A stretch of 41,333 bases of DNA from Gemmatimonadota bacterium (GTDB lineage: Bacteria; Gemmatimonadota; Gemmatimonadetes; Gemmatimonadales; Gemmatimonadaceae): positions 1-41,333 of the forward strand of contig VHBP01000020.1 of the NCBI GenBank assembly GCA_016871915.1, read 5' to 3'. The notes below the pieces were generated by a model that saw only the letters and a program-made list of their open reading frames with translations, was not told the origin of the DNA and did not search any database. How positions within the stretch are numbered: position 1 is the stretch's first letter; each line of letters begins with the position of its first letter. Both the position numbers and the translations under genes were made by a program. Shown here piece after piece: positions 26,042-35,420 of this stretch.

Positions 26042-27073
26042 ATGGCATTACATGCAACCCGGGACCTCTCCATCATCGGCGCAGGTCCGGCCGGACTCTT
26101 CGCGCTCTTCTACGCTGGCATGCGAGGCGCCTCCGCGCAAATTCTCGACGCCCTCCCCCAGCCGGGGGGCCAGCTCGCGGCGCTCTACCCGGAGAAGTTC
26201 ATCTTCGATGTGGCTGGATTCCCCAAGGTCCTGGCGAAGGATCTCGTCGCCGCCCTCACCGCGCAGGCGGGGCAGTTCGGTCAGCCGATCCACTGTGGGC
26301 AGCGCGTCGTCGCACTCGAGGAGGCCGATGGGCTCCTCACCCTCGTCACCGAGACCGATCGCTTCCCCTCGCGCGCGGTGATCATCGCCGCCGGGATCGG
26401 TGCGTTCTCCCCGCGCAAGCTCCCGCAGCCCTGCGCGGAGCCCTGGTATGGGCGCGGGATCGATCCCGTGGTCCTCGAGCCGCAGGCCTACGCCGGTAAG
26501 CATGTCGTGATCATCGGCGGGGGCGACTCCGCCTTCGACTGGGCGCATCAGCTGCAGGGGATCGCGGCCTCGATCGCCCTGGTGCATCGCACCGACCGCT
26601 TTCGCGCGCACCAGGCCACGGTCGATCAGGTCATGACCGCGGCGGCCGAGGGTCGTGTGGCGGTGCATACCTTCCACGAACTCGCCGAGGTGCACGCCGA
26701 GGTGCACCCCGAGGGCGAACGGATCGTGGCGCTCGAGCTCAAGGACACCAAGGCGAAGACCACGCGGCGCGTCCCCTGTGATGTGGTCCTCCCGATGCTC
26801 GGCTTCGTGAGCGACCTCGGGCCGCTCGGCGACTGGGGGCTCACCCTCGAGAAGGACGAGATCGTCGTCGACCAGACGATGGCGACGGGGCGCCCGGGCC
26901 TCTGGGCCGCCGGCGACATCACCACCTACCCTGGCAAGCTCAAGCTCATCGCGACGGGATTCGCCGAGGCGAGCATGGCGGTGAATCAGGCGGTGCACTG
27001 GATCTATCCTGAGAAGAAGGTGAATCCGGGGCACTCCTCGAACCTCGCGGTCTTCGGGCAGAAGGACGACTAG
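26042..27073 (+). CDS. Ferredoxin-NADP reductase-like flavoprotein
   Basis: The 343-residue protein has the thioredoxin-reductase fold. It has an FAD-binding motif IIGAGPAGLFALFYAGMRG near residues 10-28, a NAD(P)H-binding VVIIGGGDSAFDWAHQ near 155-170, and GLWAAGDITTYPGKLKLIATGFAEA near the C-terminus. No CxxC redox pair is present where thioredoxin reductases have one (GGDSAFDW), which marks the TrxR-like ferredoxin/flavodoxin-NADP(+) reductases (YumC type). The start has no clear ribosome site. It is three bases upstream of tamA and probably cotranscribed with it. Confidence 0.87.
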   Translation: MALHATRDLSIIGAGPAGLFALFYAGMRGASAQILDALPQPGGQLAALYPEKFIFDVAGFPKVLAKDLVAALTAQAGQFGQPIHCGQRVVALEEADGLLTLVTETDRFPSRAVIIAAGIGAFSPRKLPQPCAEPWYGRGIDPVVLEPQAYAGKHVVIIGGGDSAFDWAHQLQGIAASIALVHRTDRFRAHQATVDQVMTAAAEGRVAVHTFHELAEVHAEVHPEGERIVALELKDTKAKTTRRVPCDVVLPMLGFVSDLGPLGDWGLTLEKDEIVVDQTMATGRPGLWAAGDITTYPGKLKLIATGFAEASMAVNQAVHWIYPEKKVNPGHSSNLAVFGQKDD

Positions 27074-27076
27074 TCG

Positions 27077-29311
27077 ATGCGTCTGGCACCGGGACTCGCG
27101 GCGGTGATGGGGCTGATGCTCGCCGCGCAGGTCGCCGGCGCGCAGGAGACCCGGTGCGAGCGCGGGGACACGGAGGTGCGGGAGGTCCGCTTCAGCGGGA
27201 ACGTCGCCTTCACCGACGATGAGTTGCTCGTCGGGATCGTGACCACCCCGTCGTCGTGGTTGCGGCGTACCACACGCTACTTCGGCGTGCGGCACTGCCT
27301 CGCCCCGCGCGAGTTCCCGCGCGACGTGGAGCGCCTGCGGGTCTTCTACCGGAACCACGGCTTCGTCGAGGTGGAGGTCGACACCGTCGTCATGCGGGTC
27401 CGCGACGAGGCGGTCACGATCCGGTTCGATATCACCGAGGGGGAGCCGATCCTCGTCGACCGCGTCCTAGTCGATGGGCTCGACGAGGTCCCGGAGGCGC
27501 TCACCATCCAGCGGGGGCTCCCCGCCGCCATCGGGGAGCCATTCGATCGCTATGCGAATCGTGCGACGCTCGACACGATCACGCGGCGTCTGCGGAACAC
27601 CGGCTATCCGGAGGCGGAGGCCTTCCTCGGGTACGACATCCGCTTCCTCGAGCGGCGGGCGACGGTGCGGTTCGATGTGGCGCCGGGCCCGCGGCGGCGT
27701 CTCGGGGAGATCCGCATCCTCCGCAGCGGCCCGGATGGCACACCGCCAGAGATCTCGACCGGGGCGGTGCGCAACCTCGCGGGACTCAGCAGCGGCGAAC
27801 TCTATCGGGAGCGGCAGCTGGAGCGTGCCAAGCGACTCCTCTACCAGAGCGAGGCGTTCGCGAGCGTCGAGGTGCGTCCCCTCCTCGCGAACGCCGATTC
27901 CGTGCTCGCCGTCGAGATCGAGGTCACGGAGGCCGCGCTGGGGAATGCGCGCTTCGGCGCCGGGATGGCGAACCTCGACTGCGTGCGCACCACGGCGGAG
28001 CTCACACGCCACAACATCTTCCAGACCGCCTCGCGGCTCGAGCTCCGCGCCCGCGTCTCCAAGATCGGCGCCGACCAACTCTGCCCAGGGCTCACCAGTC
28101 GCGACCCGTATAGCGAGACGCTCAACTACTACATCAGCACCACGGTCACCCAGCCGTTCATCTTTCGCTCCCGCTTCGTCCCGACCTACACGCTCTATCA
28201 GGAGCGTCGTGGCGAGTATCGCGCCTTCCTGCGCGAGGCCCCGATCGGGGTCAGCGCCTCGTTCTCGCGCGCGGCCGCGGCGCGGTCCCTCAATCTCGGC
28301 TACAGCATCGAACTCGGACGCACCGAGGCGCAGCCCGCGCTCTTCTGCGCGGTCTTCAACGCCTGCATCGCCGCCGACCGTGAGGCGCTCCAGCGCTTCC
28401 AGCGCCTCGCCGTGGTGAGCGCCGCGACGAGCTATGCGCAGACCGACGATGCGATCGATCCCTCGCGTGGGATCGTCGCGCGGGGCGACATCCGCTACGC
28501 TTCCAAGTTCGTCGGCTCCGATGCCGCACTCGAGTTCGCGCGCTTCTCCCTCGATGGCTCGGTCTACCGCCGCATCTCGGACGACATCGTCCTCGCGATG
28601 CGCCTGCGCGTCGGCGGCGTCGTGGGGCCCACCTTCGCGATCGATGCTAAGGAGCGGTTCGTGCCGGCGCAGGAGCGCCTCTTCGCGGGCGGACCGACCA
28701 CCGTGCGTGGCTTCCGGCAGAACGAACTCGGCCCCGCCGTCTACATCCCCGAGGTCTATGACACGGTGAGTGTGGCCGGCACCAGGGTCAGTGGCTTCGA
28801 TGTCGGGGACACGGTGTATTTCCAGGCGAGTGACTCCGGGGGACGGCGCGCGGTCCCCACGGGCGGCAATGCCATGGTCGTCGGGAACATCGAACTCCGC
28901 TTCGCCAGCCCCGTCTTTCCGGAGTTGCTCAGTCTCGTCGCGTTCGCCGATGCGGGGCGCGTCTGGAACCGTGGGGTCGGCGTGGAACGTCTGCGCTTCA
29001 CCACGTTGGCGGTCACCCCCGGCTTCGGGGTGCGCGTGCGCACGCCGGTGGGTCAGGTTCGTGCCGACGTCGGCTACAACCAGTATCGGCCCACCGCCGG
29101 CGCGGCATACTTCGATGCCCCCCTCACCGACGGGGGCGCCCTCTACTGCGTGAGCCCTGGCAACACCCTCGCCGTGACCAAGGTGCTCGAAGACGGGATC
29201 GCGCGCGTCGTACAGGCGGCCGGCGCATGCCCGGGCACGTACCAGCCGTCGCGCGCCGAGAACTTCCTGAGCCGCCTCACCTTCGCCTTCGCGATCGGGC
29301 AGGCGTTCTAG
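27077..29311 (+). CDS. BamA/TamA-family outer-membrane protein (TamA-like)
   Basis: The 744-residue protein has a signal peptide ending near VAGAQ, then POTRA repeats (VREVRFSGNVAFTDDELL is the first; another around EPILVDRVLVDGLD; a third around GEIRILRSGPDG). A C-terminal Omp85-type beta-barrel follows, with GPTTVRGFRQNELGP and GNIELRF. It ends in FAIGQAF, the C-terminal aromatic signature of outer-membrane proteins. It should help insert or secrete outer-membrane proteins. The next gene, one base downstream, encodes a TamB-like protein, so the TamA assignment is preferred over BamA. Gene order is the basis for this. Confidence 0.87.
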   Translation: MRLAPGLAAVMGLMLAAQVAGAQETRCERGDTEVREVRFSGNVAFTDDELLVGIVTTPSSWLRRTTRYFGVRHCLAPREFPRDVERLRVFYRNHGFVEVEVDTVVMRVRDEAVTIRFDITEGEPILVDRVLVDGLDEVPEALTIQRGLPAAIGEPFDRYANRATLDTITRRLRNTGYPEAEAFLGYDIRFLERRATVRFDVAPGPRRRLGEIRILRSGPDGTPPEISTGAVRNLAGLSSGELYRERQLERAKRLLYQSEAFASVEVRPLLANADSVLAVEIEVTEAALGNARFGAGMANLDCVRTTAELTRHNIFQTASRLELRARVSKIGADQLCPGLTSRDPYSETLNYYISTTVTQPFIFRSRFVPTYTLYQERRGEYRAFLREAPIGVSASFSRAAAARSLNLGYSIELGRTEAQPALFCAVFNACIAADREALQRFQRLAVVSAATSYAQTDDAIDPSRGIVARGDIRYASKFVGSDAALEFARFSLDGSVYRRISDDIVLAMRLRVGGVVGPTFAIDAKERFVPAQERLFAGGPTTVRGFRQNELGPAVYIPEVYDTVSVAGTRVSGFDVGDTVYFQASDSGGRRAVPTGGNAMVVGNIELRFASPVFPELLSLVAFADAGRVWNRGVGVERLRFTTLAVTPGFGVRVRTPVGQVRADVGYNQYRPTAGAAYFDAPLTDGGALYCVSPGNTLAVTKVLEDGIARVVQAAGACPGTYQPSRAENFLSRLTFAFAIGQAF

Positions 29312-29312
29312 C

Positions 29313-32300
29313 ATGGATCTCCGCCGCCGCCTCGTCCTCGTGATCAGCGCTCTGCTGATGTTCTGCCTCTGCGCAGGGGTCGTGGGCGGGTTCGTGGCGT
29401 TGACGCAGGGGGCACGGGGGCGTGAGCTGATCCGGCAGGGCGTGGAGCTCGGCATCGGGTTCGCCGTGCGAGGGCGCGTCCATATCGGGACCCTCGACGG
29501 GACCTTCATCACCGACCTGACCGTGGACTCGCTCGAGATCCGCGATGTCGACGATGGTCCCCTGGTCACCACCGGTCCCATCCGCGTCACCTTCGATCCC
29601 CGTGATCTCCTCGACGGTCAGATCCTCGTGCGCTCCATGACCCTCGCGCGCCCGCGACTCGACCTGCGTGAGGGCCCCACCGGCGTCTGGAACATCGCTC
29701 GGACTTTCCCGCCCTCCGAGCAGCCGGCCAAGCATCGGGGCCGCGGGGAGTTCGCGAACCTGATCGTCTTGGAGCAGGTCACCGTGCGCGACGGTGCCGT
29801 CCGCCTCGCGATGGCGGACGCCGCCACCGCGCCCTTCGAGTTGGCGGCGATCGATGCTGACATCCCGCGCATCCGCCTCGCCCATCCCGACTCACTGGGT
29901 CTCGCCCTCACCCTCGCCCAGGCCTCCCTCGAGGAGCGCGCCCTCCCGCTCACAGTGCGAGAGCTTGGGGGATCGGTGCGCGTCGGGGCCGACTCGCTCT
30001 GGCTGGACTTCCCGCGTCTCCGACTCGCGCACTCGCGGGCACGGGTGCAGGGGTTCGTGGCGTGGGGCGACTCGACCCCGAGGATGCGGATTCGCATCGA
30101 TGGCGATTCGATCGGCTTCGGAGATCTGCGCTCCTTCTCCGCGTTCGTGCCTGTGGAGGGGAGTGCCCGCGGTGTGGTGGAGCTCCGCGAGGCCGCCGAC
30201 GCCGCAGGCGGGATCGAGGTCGCCCTTTCGGCGCTCGAGGCGCGCGCGCGCGGGTCGCGCGTCCAGGGCGGTCTCACCATCGTCGTGGGGGCGGGGGATC
30301 CGGTGGTGCGCGATCTTACGCTCGAGGCCGCTCCGATCGACCTCGCACTCGTCAGCGCCATCACCAAGACCGTACTCCCGATCGACGGGACCATCACCGG
30401 CCGCGTGCGTGCGGCGGGGGGGGCCCTCGATCGCTTCGTCGTCGACCGCGCTGCCTTCACCTTCCGGGATCGTCGCGTGGACGGGGCGGTGAGTAGTGCG
30501 CAGTTCCGTGGCGAGTTCGATCTCACGCGCCCCGAGACGCCGGTCTTCCGAGGCGTGACCGTCCGAGTCGATTCGCTCGATCTCCGCACCGTGCAGGCCA
30601 TCGATGCCACGCTCCCGCGTCTCGCGGGGCAGGTGGTGGCGTCCGTCCGACTCTCCGCCGCGTGGCCCACGCTCCAGTTCCGCGACCTCGATCTCGTCCA
30701 TCGCGATGGCGAGGCTACGCCGTCGCAGGTGGTCGGGGCTGGGCGTCTCTCCCTCGGCACCGTGCCGAGCATCGATGCGAGCCTCCTGGTGACACCGATC
30801 GCCCTCGGGACCCTCGCGCGCTCCTTCCCCGAGGTCACGCTACGGGATGACTACTCGGGCCCGATCCGACTCGTGGGTCGCGCCGACAGTCTCGCCATCA
30901 CCACGCAGCTCGACGGGGCCTCGGGACGGCTCGATGCGGCGCTGATCCTCGATGTCCAGGCACCGCTCTATCGTGTCACCGCCCAGAGCACGGTCACCGA
31001 CTTCCGACCGCGGCTCGCCTTCGCCGACACGACCCTTCCCGCCGGCGTCGTCTCGTTTCGCCTGACCACCGATCTCGGGGGCGATTCGCTTCCCGACCTC
31101 ATGGGCGAGGCGGCCCTTGACCTCACCCGGTCGCAGATCGAGGGGGTCCGGATCTTCGGCGGACGCGCGCGCCTCCGCTTCGGCGACGGGGCGATGATGA
31201 TCGACACGGTCGCTCTGGAAAGCACCGCGCTCGACCTCAGTGCCTCCGGCGCGCTCGGTCTCCACGCCCCGGTCCGTGACTCGGTCCTCGTACGGGCACG
31301 CATCGACTCCCTCGGCGGGCTTCGCCGATGGGTGACCAACGAGGCCAGCGATTCGATCGCCGGCCGCCTCCGCCTTGATGGCGTCGCCGAGGGATGGATC
31401 GGCGACTTCACGGTGCGCACCGCCCTCGATGGCGAGGGGCTCCTTCTCGCCGGAAGCACCGCGCGGCGCATCGATGGCCGCCTCACCGTCCTCGGCTTAC
31501 CTCGTCGTCCGACCGGCACCCTCTCCTTCGGCGCCGATACGGTCGAAGCGGCCGGGCTCGGATTCTCTCGCACCTTCGCCCGCGCTGCGCTCGACAGCAG
31601 TGCGGTCACGCAGCTGGACCTGCAGATGACGGGCACGAGTGGGACACTCGCCCGCGCCCGGGGCCGCATCACCCCACAGGAGGGAGCCACCCACTTCGGG
31701 CTTGACTCCCTCGTGATCGCCACGGGACTGCAGCGATGGACGCTCACCTCCAGTGCACAGATCACCCAGCGTGCGGAGGGGCTCACCCTGGACCCGATCG
31801 TCGTGCGCGGCGGGAGCGGTGCGGAGCTCCGCGTGGAGGGAGCGTTCCCCCTCGTCGGGCCGATCGACCTGCGCGCCGTCGCGCGTCAGGTACCGGTGGC
31901 GGACCTCGCCGAACTCCTCCAGGTCACGGGGACGCAGGAGGGACTCGTCGACCTCGACGCTGAGCTGCGCGGGTCGCGGGCCACCCCGCGGCTCACGGCC
32001 CGCGCCTCCGTGCGGGAGGCCCTGATCAGGGGCGTGCGGATCGATTCGCTCGCCGCCACCGCGCAGGGCGGCGCCGACGGTATGCGGCTCACGGCCCGGC
32101 TCGGACGCCGGCCGGTCGCCGATCTGCGCGCCGAAGCCGATCTCCCGATCCGATTGCGGTTCGATGGCGGAGAGGCTGGGATCGCGGAGGCGGCGCCGCT
32201 CATGGTCAGGGTGCGCAGTGACTCGGTGAGCTTGGGACTCTTCGACCTCTATACCGCGCCCCGAGCGACCGACCCCGGGACCTTCGCCCTCAACCTCGAT

Positions 32301-33737
32301 GTCGGTGGGACCTGGGCCAAGCCTCAGGTGAATGGGGGACTCGTGGTGCGGAACGGCAATCTCCTCCTCACCCCCCTCGGTGATGTGACCTGGCGCGACG
32401 TGACGGCGGACATCGCCCTCGTCGGCGACAGCATCGCGATCCGCCGCGTGAGCGCCAACTCGCGCTCCGATGGGCGCAACGGCCGGGGCAGCATCGCCGG
32501 CTGGCTCACCTTCGGCGATCGTGAGAACCCACGCTTCGATATCTCGGTCCGCGCCGGCAACTTCCATGTCTACAACGTCCGCGGCGTCGCGGATGTGGAT
32601 GTCTCGGACAGCCTCCGGCTCGCCGGCTCGCTTGCGGCAGGGACCCTCACGGGGGGCGTCACCGTCGAGCGCGCGCTCGTGACGATCCCCGAGGTCGCCA
32701 CCAAGAACGTGGTCTCGCTCGAGGCCTTCGACCGCTTCGGTGCCGCCGACTCGAGTGTCGCCGCGCAGCGCCTCCTCCCCGCGCGATCCTCCTCCTTCAT
32801 CGACAACCTGCAGATCCGGAACGTCCCGGTCCGCATGGGCCGCGACGTCCGTCTCTTCTCCAAGGACGAGGCCAACATCTTCCTCGGGGGTGCCGTCAAC
32901 ATCACGCGGAGTCGCGCCGAGCGTGGTCGGGCGAGTGCGGAGACGCAACTCGCACTGACCGGCGCCCTACAGACGGTGCGCGGCACCTACACCCTCAACC
33001 TCGGTCCCGTGAGCCGGAAGTTCGAGCTCGAGCGCGGAGAGGTGGAGTTCTTCGGCGAACCCGAGCTCAATCCCACGCTCGACATCTCCGCGATCCACAC
33101 CATCCGGCAGTACAGCAAGCAGGGGTCGCAGCCCGACGTACGTATCCGGGTCCAGATCGGCGGTACGCTCCTGGAGCCCACCCTCGCGCTCACCACGCCG
33201 GACTCGGCGCGCGTCAAGAATGCCGATCTCATCAGCTATCTCGTCACCGGTGGTCCGAGCTTCGAGATCGGCGCCGAACCAACGGATTACACGTCGACCG
33301 CGGCCCGTGTGCTCATCGGGTCGCTCGGTGGCTTTTTGAGCGGCAAGGCGGCGGGGGGGCTCTGCGACGATGCGGTGCTCTCCACCTCGTCGGCGGACCA
33401 GAAGCAGAAGGGGCTCGCGAACGTCGGGTCGAGTGTGCTCGAGGGGATGCGCTTCAACTGCGCGAAGGCGATCAACGACAACACCTTCGTCCGTCTCGAC
33501 GCCGGCCTCTGCCAGGTCGGGCAGTTCGTCTCCGGGGGCGGGATGGGGACGGCGGCCTCGCTCGCCAACTCCATCGGCGTGAAGCTCGACTACATCATCC
33601 GCCCGCAGCTGACCCTCTCGGCCGGTGTCGAACCTCCGACGAGCGCGGTCCTCTGCGCACAGAACGTGAGCGCCCGCGGGTTCGTCCCGACCCCGCAGCA
33701 GTGGGGTGTCGATCTCTTCTGGGCGTGGCGCTTCTGA
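29313..33737 (+). CDS. TamB-like translocation and assembly protein
   Basis: The 1474-residue protein has one N-terminal membrane segment (about residues 8-29, LVLVISALLMFCLCAGVVGG) followed by a very long beta-rich region. The first ~1,050 residues hold repeated short beta-strand units with a VDSL/DSLxLR pattern, as in AsmA/TamB bridge proteins that carry lipids across the periplasm. The C-terminal part (about 1,090-1,474) is the DUF490/TamB domain, with TLNLGPVSRKFELERGEVEFFGEPELNPTLDISA-type strands, then a barrel-like tail ending WAWRF. It likely spans inner to outer membrane with TamA. Length and domain order are normal. Confidence 0.88.
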   Translation: MDLRRRLVLVISALLMFCLCAGVVGGFVALTQGARGRELIRQGVELGIGFAVRGRVHIGTLDGTFITDLTVDSLEIRDVDDGPLVTTGPIRVTFDPRDLLDGQILVRSMTLARPRLDLREGPTGVWNIARTFPPSEQPAKHRGRGEFANLIVLEQVTVRDGAVRLAMADAATAPFELAAIDADIPRIRLAHPDSLGLALTLAQASLEERALPLTVRELGGSVRVGADSLWLDFPRLRLAHSRARVQGFVAWGDSTPRMRIRIDGDSIGFGDLRSFSAFVPVEGSARGVVELREAADAAGGIEVALSALEARARGSRVQGGLTIVVGAGDPVVRDLTLEAAPIDLALVSAITKTVLPIDGTITGRVRAAGGALDRFVVDRAAFTFRDRRVDGAVSSAQFRGEFDLTRPETPVFRGVTVRVDSLDLRTVQAIDATLPRLAGQVVASVRLSAAWPTLQFRDLDLVHRDGEATPSQVVGAGRLSLGTVPSIDASLLVTPIALGTLARSFPEVTLRDDYSGPIRLVGRADSLAITTQLDGASGRLDAALILDVQAPLYRVTAQSTVTDFRPRLAFADTTLPAGVVSFRLTTDLGGDSLPDLMGEAALDLTRSQIEGVRIFGGRARLRFGDGAMMIDTVALESTALDLSASGALGLHAPVRDSVLVRARIDSLGGLRRWVTNEASDSIAGRLRLDGVAEGWIGDFTVRTALDGEGLLLAGSTARRIDGRLTVLGLPRRPTGTLSFGADTVEAAGLGFSRTFARAALDSSAVTQLDLQMTGTSGTLARARGRITPQEGATHFGLDSLVIATGLQRWTLTSSAQITQRAEGLTLDPIVVRGGSGAELRVEGAFPLVGPIDLRAVARQVPVADLAELLQVTGTQEGLVDLDAELRGSRATPRLTARASVREALIRGVRIDSLAATAQGGADGMRLTARLGRRPVADLRAEADLPIRLRFDGGEAGIAEAAPLMVRVRSDSVSLGLFDLYTAPRATDPGTFALNLDVGGTWAKPQVNGGLVVRNGNLLLTPLGDVTWRDVTADIALVGDSIAIRRVSANSRSDGRNGRGSIAGWLTFGDRENPRFDISVRAGNFHVYNVRGVADVDVSDSLRLAGSLAAGTLTGGVTVERALVTIPEVATKNVVSLEAFDRFGAADSSVAAQRLLPARSSSFIDNLQIRNVPVRMGRDVRLFSKDEANIFLGGAVNITRSRAERGRASAETQLALTGALQTVRGTYTLNLGPVSRKFELERGEVEFFGEPELNPTLDISAIHTIRQYSKQGSQPDVRIRVQIGGTLLEPTLALTTPDSARVKNADLISYLVTGGPSFEIGAEPTDYTSTAARVLIGSLGGFLSGKAAGGLCDDAVLSTSSADQKQKGLANVGSSVLEGMRFNCAKAINDNTFVRLDAGLCQVGQFVSGGGMGTAASLANSIGVKLDYIIRPQLTLSAGVEPPTSAVLCAQNVSARGFVPTPQQWGVDLFWAWRF

Positions 33738-33778
33738 CCCGGGTATCGTTCGACGTCGGGTCTTATCGAGGGGGACAC

Positions 33779-33982
33779 ATGGACGGTGACCAGATGGTAT
33801 GTCGGGCCTGTGGGCGGACGGAGCGCGCCTCGGAGGGATTCCCCTGCGAGCGGTGCGGGACCTTCATCGGTCAGCTCTGCAACCTCGCGGGGGTGAACGG
33901 GTGTGCGCGCTGCGTGGCGGAGTCCGGGGCAGGGCCGATGGGTGGGGTGCCGCGTGCCCCGAGTGCGTCGGGGACGCCATGA
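33779..33982 (+). CDS. Zinc-ribbon mini-protein coupled to a peptidase gene
   Basis: The 67-residue protein starts at MDGDQMVCRACG with a GAGGGGG site just upstream. Cysteine pairs occur as CRAC, CERC, a single Cys in QLC, and CARC, enough for one or two zinc-ribbon knuckles. Its stop overlaps the ATG of the P1 peptidase gene (ATGA). I do not recognise a named family. It may be a regulatory or nucleic-acid-binding ribbon, but that is a guess. Confidence 0.6.
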   Translation: MDGDQMVCRACGRTERASEGFPCERCGTFIGQLCNLAGVNGCARCVAESGAGPMGGVPRAPSASGTP

Positions 33983-34947
33983 GTGACTCGCTGCGCCGCT
34001 TCGGCCTCGCGGTCGGACATGCCACCGATGCGGCCGGTGGCACGGGGTGCACGGTGATCCGTGGGATCGATGCGCCGCATCGCGCCGCCTGCGCGGTGAT
34101 CGGGCGCGCGACGGGGTCGCGTGAGCTGGCGCTCCTTGAGCCCGGGCATCTCGTCGAGCGGGTCGATGCGATCCTCCTGAGTGGCGGTTCGGCCTATGGG
34201 CTCGATGCCACCGGCGGTGTGATGCGGTGGATGGAGCGCGCGGGGCGCGGCTTCCCAGTGGGGGGCGGGGTGGTGCCGATCGTCCCGGCGGCGGTCTGTT
34301 TCGACCTTGAGCCGATCGGTCGTTTCGATGCGCGCCCGACCGTCGAGATGGCGGAGGCGGCATGCGCGTCGGCGACGAGCGATGGGATCGCGGAGGGGTC
34401 GGTCGGGGTGGGCACCGGGCTCACCGTCGGGAAGGCGTTCGGGCCGGCGCAGGCGATGCGCGGCGGGTTCGCGCTCGCGGTGCGCGAGGGCGATGGATGT
34501 GCGGCGGCGGCGATGGTCGCGGTGAATGCCTACGGCGATGTGCGCGATGCGGCAGGGGCGATCATCGCGGGGGCACTCGGGAGCGATGGCGGATTCATCG
34601 ATACCGCGCGGGTGATCGCCGCGGGGGAGCTCGCGGCACCGGGCATCTCGCGTGGTGTTGGGCTCGCGCCGAACACCACCTTGGCGGTCGTCGCGCTCGA
34701 TGCTGCCTTCACGCGCCTCGAGCTGCAGGGGATCGCCCAGGCCGCGACCGCGGCCTATCACCGCCGCATCACCCCCGCGGGGACGCGGGTGGACGGGGAC
34801 ATCATCTTCGCCCTCGCGCCGATGGAGGGGCCCCGCGCGTCGGTGGCGCAGGGGGAGATGCTCGCCGTCGCCGCCCTCGAAGCCGCGATCGAGCGGGCGG
34901 TGCGATTGGCCCGAGGACGCGATGGTGTCCCCGGGCTCGCCGACTAG
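33979..34947 (+). CDS. P1-family (DmpA/NylC-like) self-processing hydrolase
   Basis: The 322-residue protein belongs to the peptidase P1 group, Ntn-like hydrolases that cleave themselves to expose a nucleophile. It shows LLSGGSAYGLDATGGVMRW, the IVPAAVCFDL segment, EGSVGVGTGLTVGK, and GLAPNTTLAVVALDA, in which the Asn232-Thr233 bond is the expected autocleavage site. The family includes DmpA aminopeptidases and 6-aminohexanoate-oligomer hydrolases. The substrate here is unknown. The ATGA overlap couples it to the zinc-ribbon gene. Its TAG stop abuts the stop of the convergent DUF6941 gene. Confidence 0.88.
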   Translation: MSDSLRRFGLAVGHATDAAGGTGCTVIRGIDAPHRAACAVIGRATGSRELALLEPGHLVERVDAILLSGGSAYGLDATGGVMRWMERAGRGFPVGGGVVPIVPAAVCFDLEPIGRFDARPTVEMAEAACASATSDGIAEGSVGVGTGLTVGKAFGPAQAMRGGFALAVREGDGCAAAAMVAVNAYGDVRDAAGAIIAGALGSDGGFIDTARVIAAGELAAPGISRGVGLAPNTTLAVVALDAAFTRLELQGIAQAATAAYHRRITPAGTRVDGDIIFALAPMEGPRASVAQGEMLAVAALEAAIERAVRLARGRDGVPGLAD

Positions 34948-35373
34948 TTACGAGACCAGCGCGCCCATCGGTGGGAGGGTCGTCGATCCCCCACGCACAT
35001 GCAACGGGAGTTCGGCGCAGAGCTCGCCATCGAGGATCACCCGCATCGCGTGTGTCCCGGCGACCTGCACCGGCAGGTCGATCGCCGCGATCACCGGGAC
35101 GTCGAGTTCGACGGCGCCCGCCGGCGGAGGGCCCACTTCGAGCTCCCCTGACGACGACCAGAGCTCCTGCTCCCCCGGTCCCACCCAGCTGAACCCCAGC
35201 GTGTGCCGTCCGGCGTCCTCGGCGTGCGCCTTCAGGCGAACCACCATGGTGGCCCGAGGGTGGACGGCGGGGAGGGCGGCGACCTGGAGGGCATCGAACA
35301 CCCCGAGGATGTTCAACTTCCCTTCCTGGGAGATGTTGGCGGCGTCGGCGAAGAGTGCGAAGGAGACGTGCAT
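34948..35373 (-). CDS. DUF6941-like hypothetical protein
   Basis: The 141-residue protein has a predicted beta-rich fold. The N-terminus MHVSFALFADAANISQEGKL and the GVFDAL and AVHPRATMVVRL segments match the pattern of DUF6941 proteins as I know it. Those are small soluble proteins of unknown function. There is no signal peptide. The gene is convergent with the P1 peptidase gene, and its TAA begins directly after the peptidase stop codon. The upstream region is shared with the divergent EamA transporter gene (47 bases). Confidence 0.65.
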   Translation of the reverse strand: MHVSFALFADAANISQEGKLNILGVFDALQVAALPAVHPRATMVVRLKAHAEDAGRHTLGFSWVGPGEQELWSSSGELEVGPPPAGAVELDVPVIAAIDLPVQVAGTHAMRVILDGELCAELPLHVRGGSTTLPPMGALVS

Positions 35374-35420
35374 CGGGGAAAGATAGGGGTGGGACCCGGA
35401 CCCCCGTTAGACTTCCCAGG

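Noticed and set aside
26042-27073. Thioredoxin reductase
   Set aside because: The fold fits, but the CxxC redox pair is absent, so a ferredoxin-NADP reductase-like protein is preferred.
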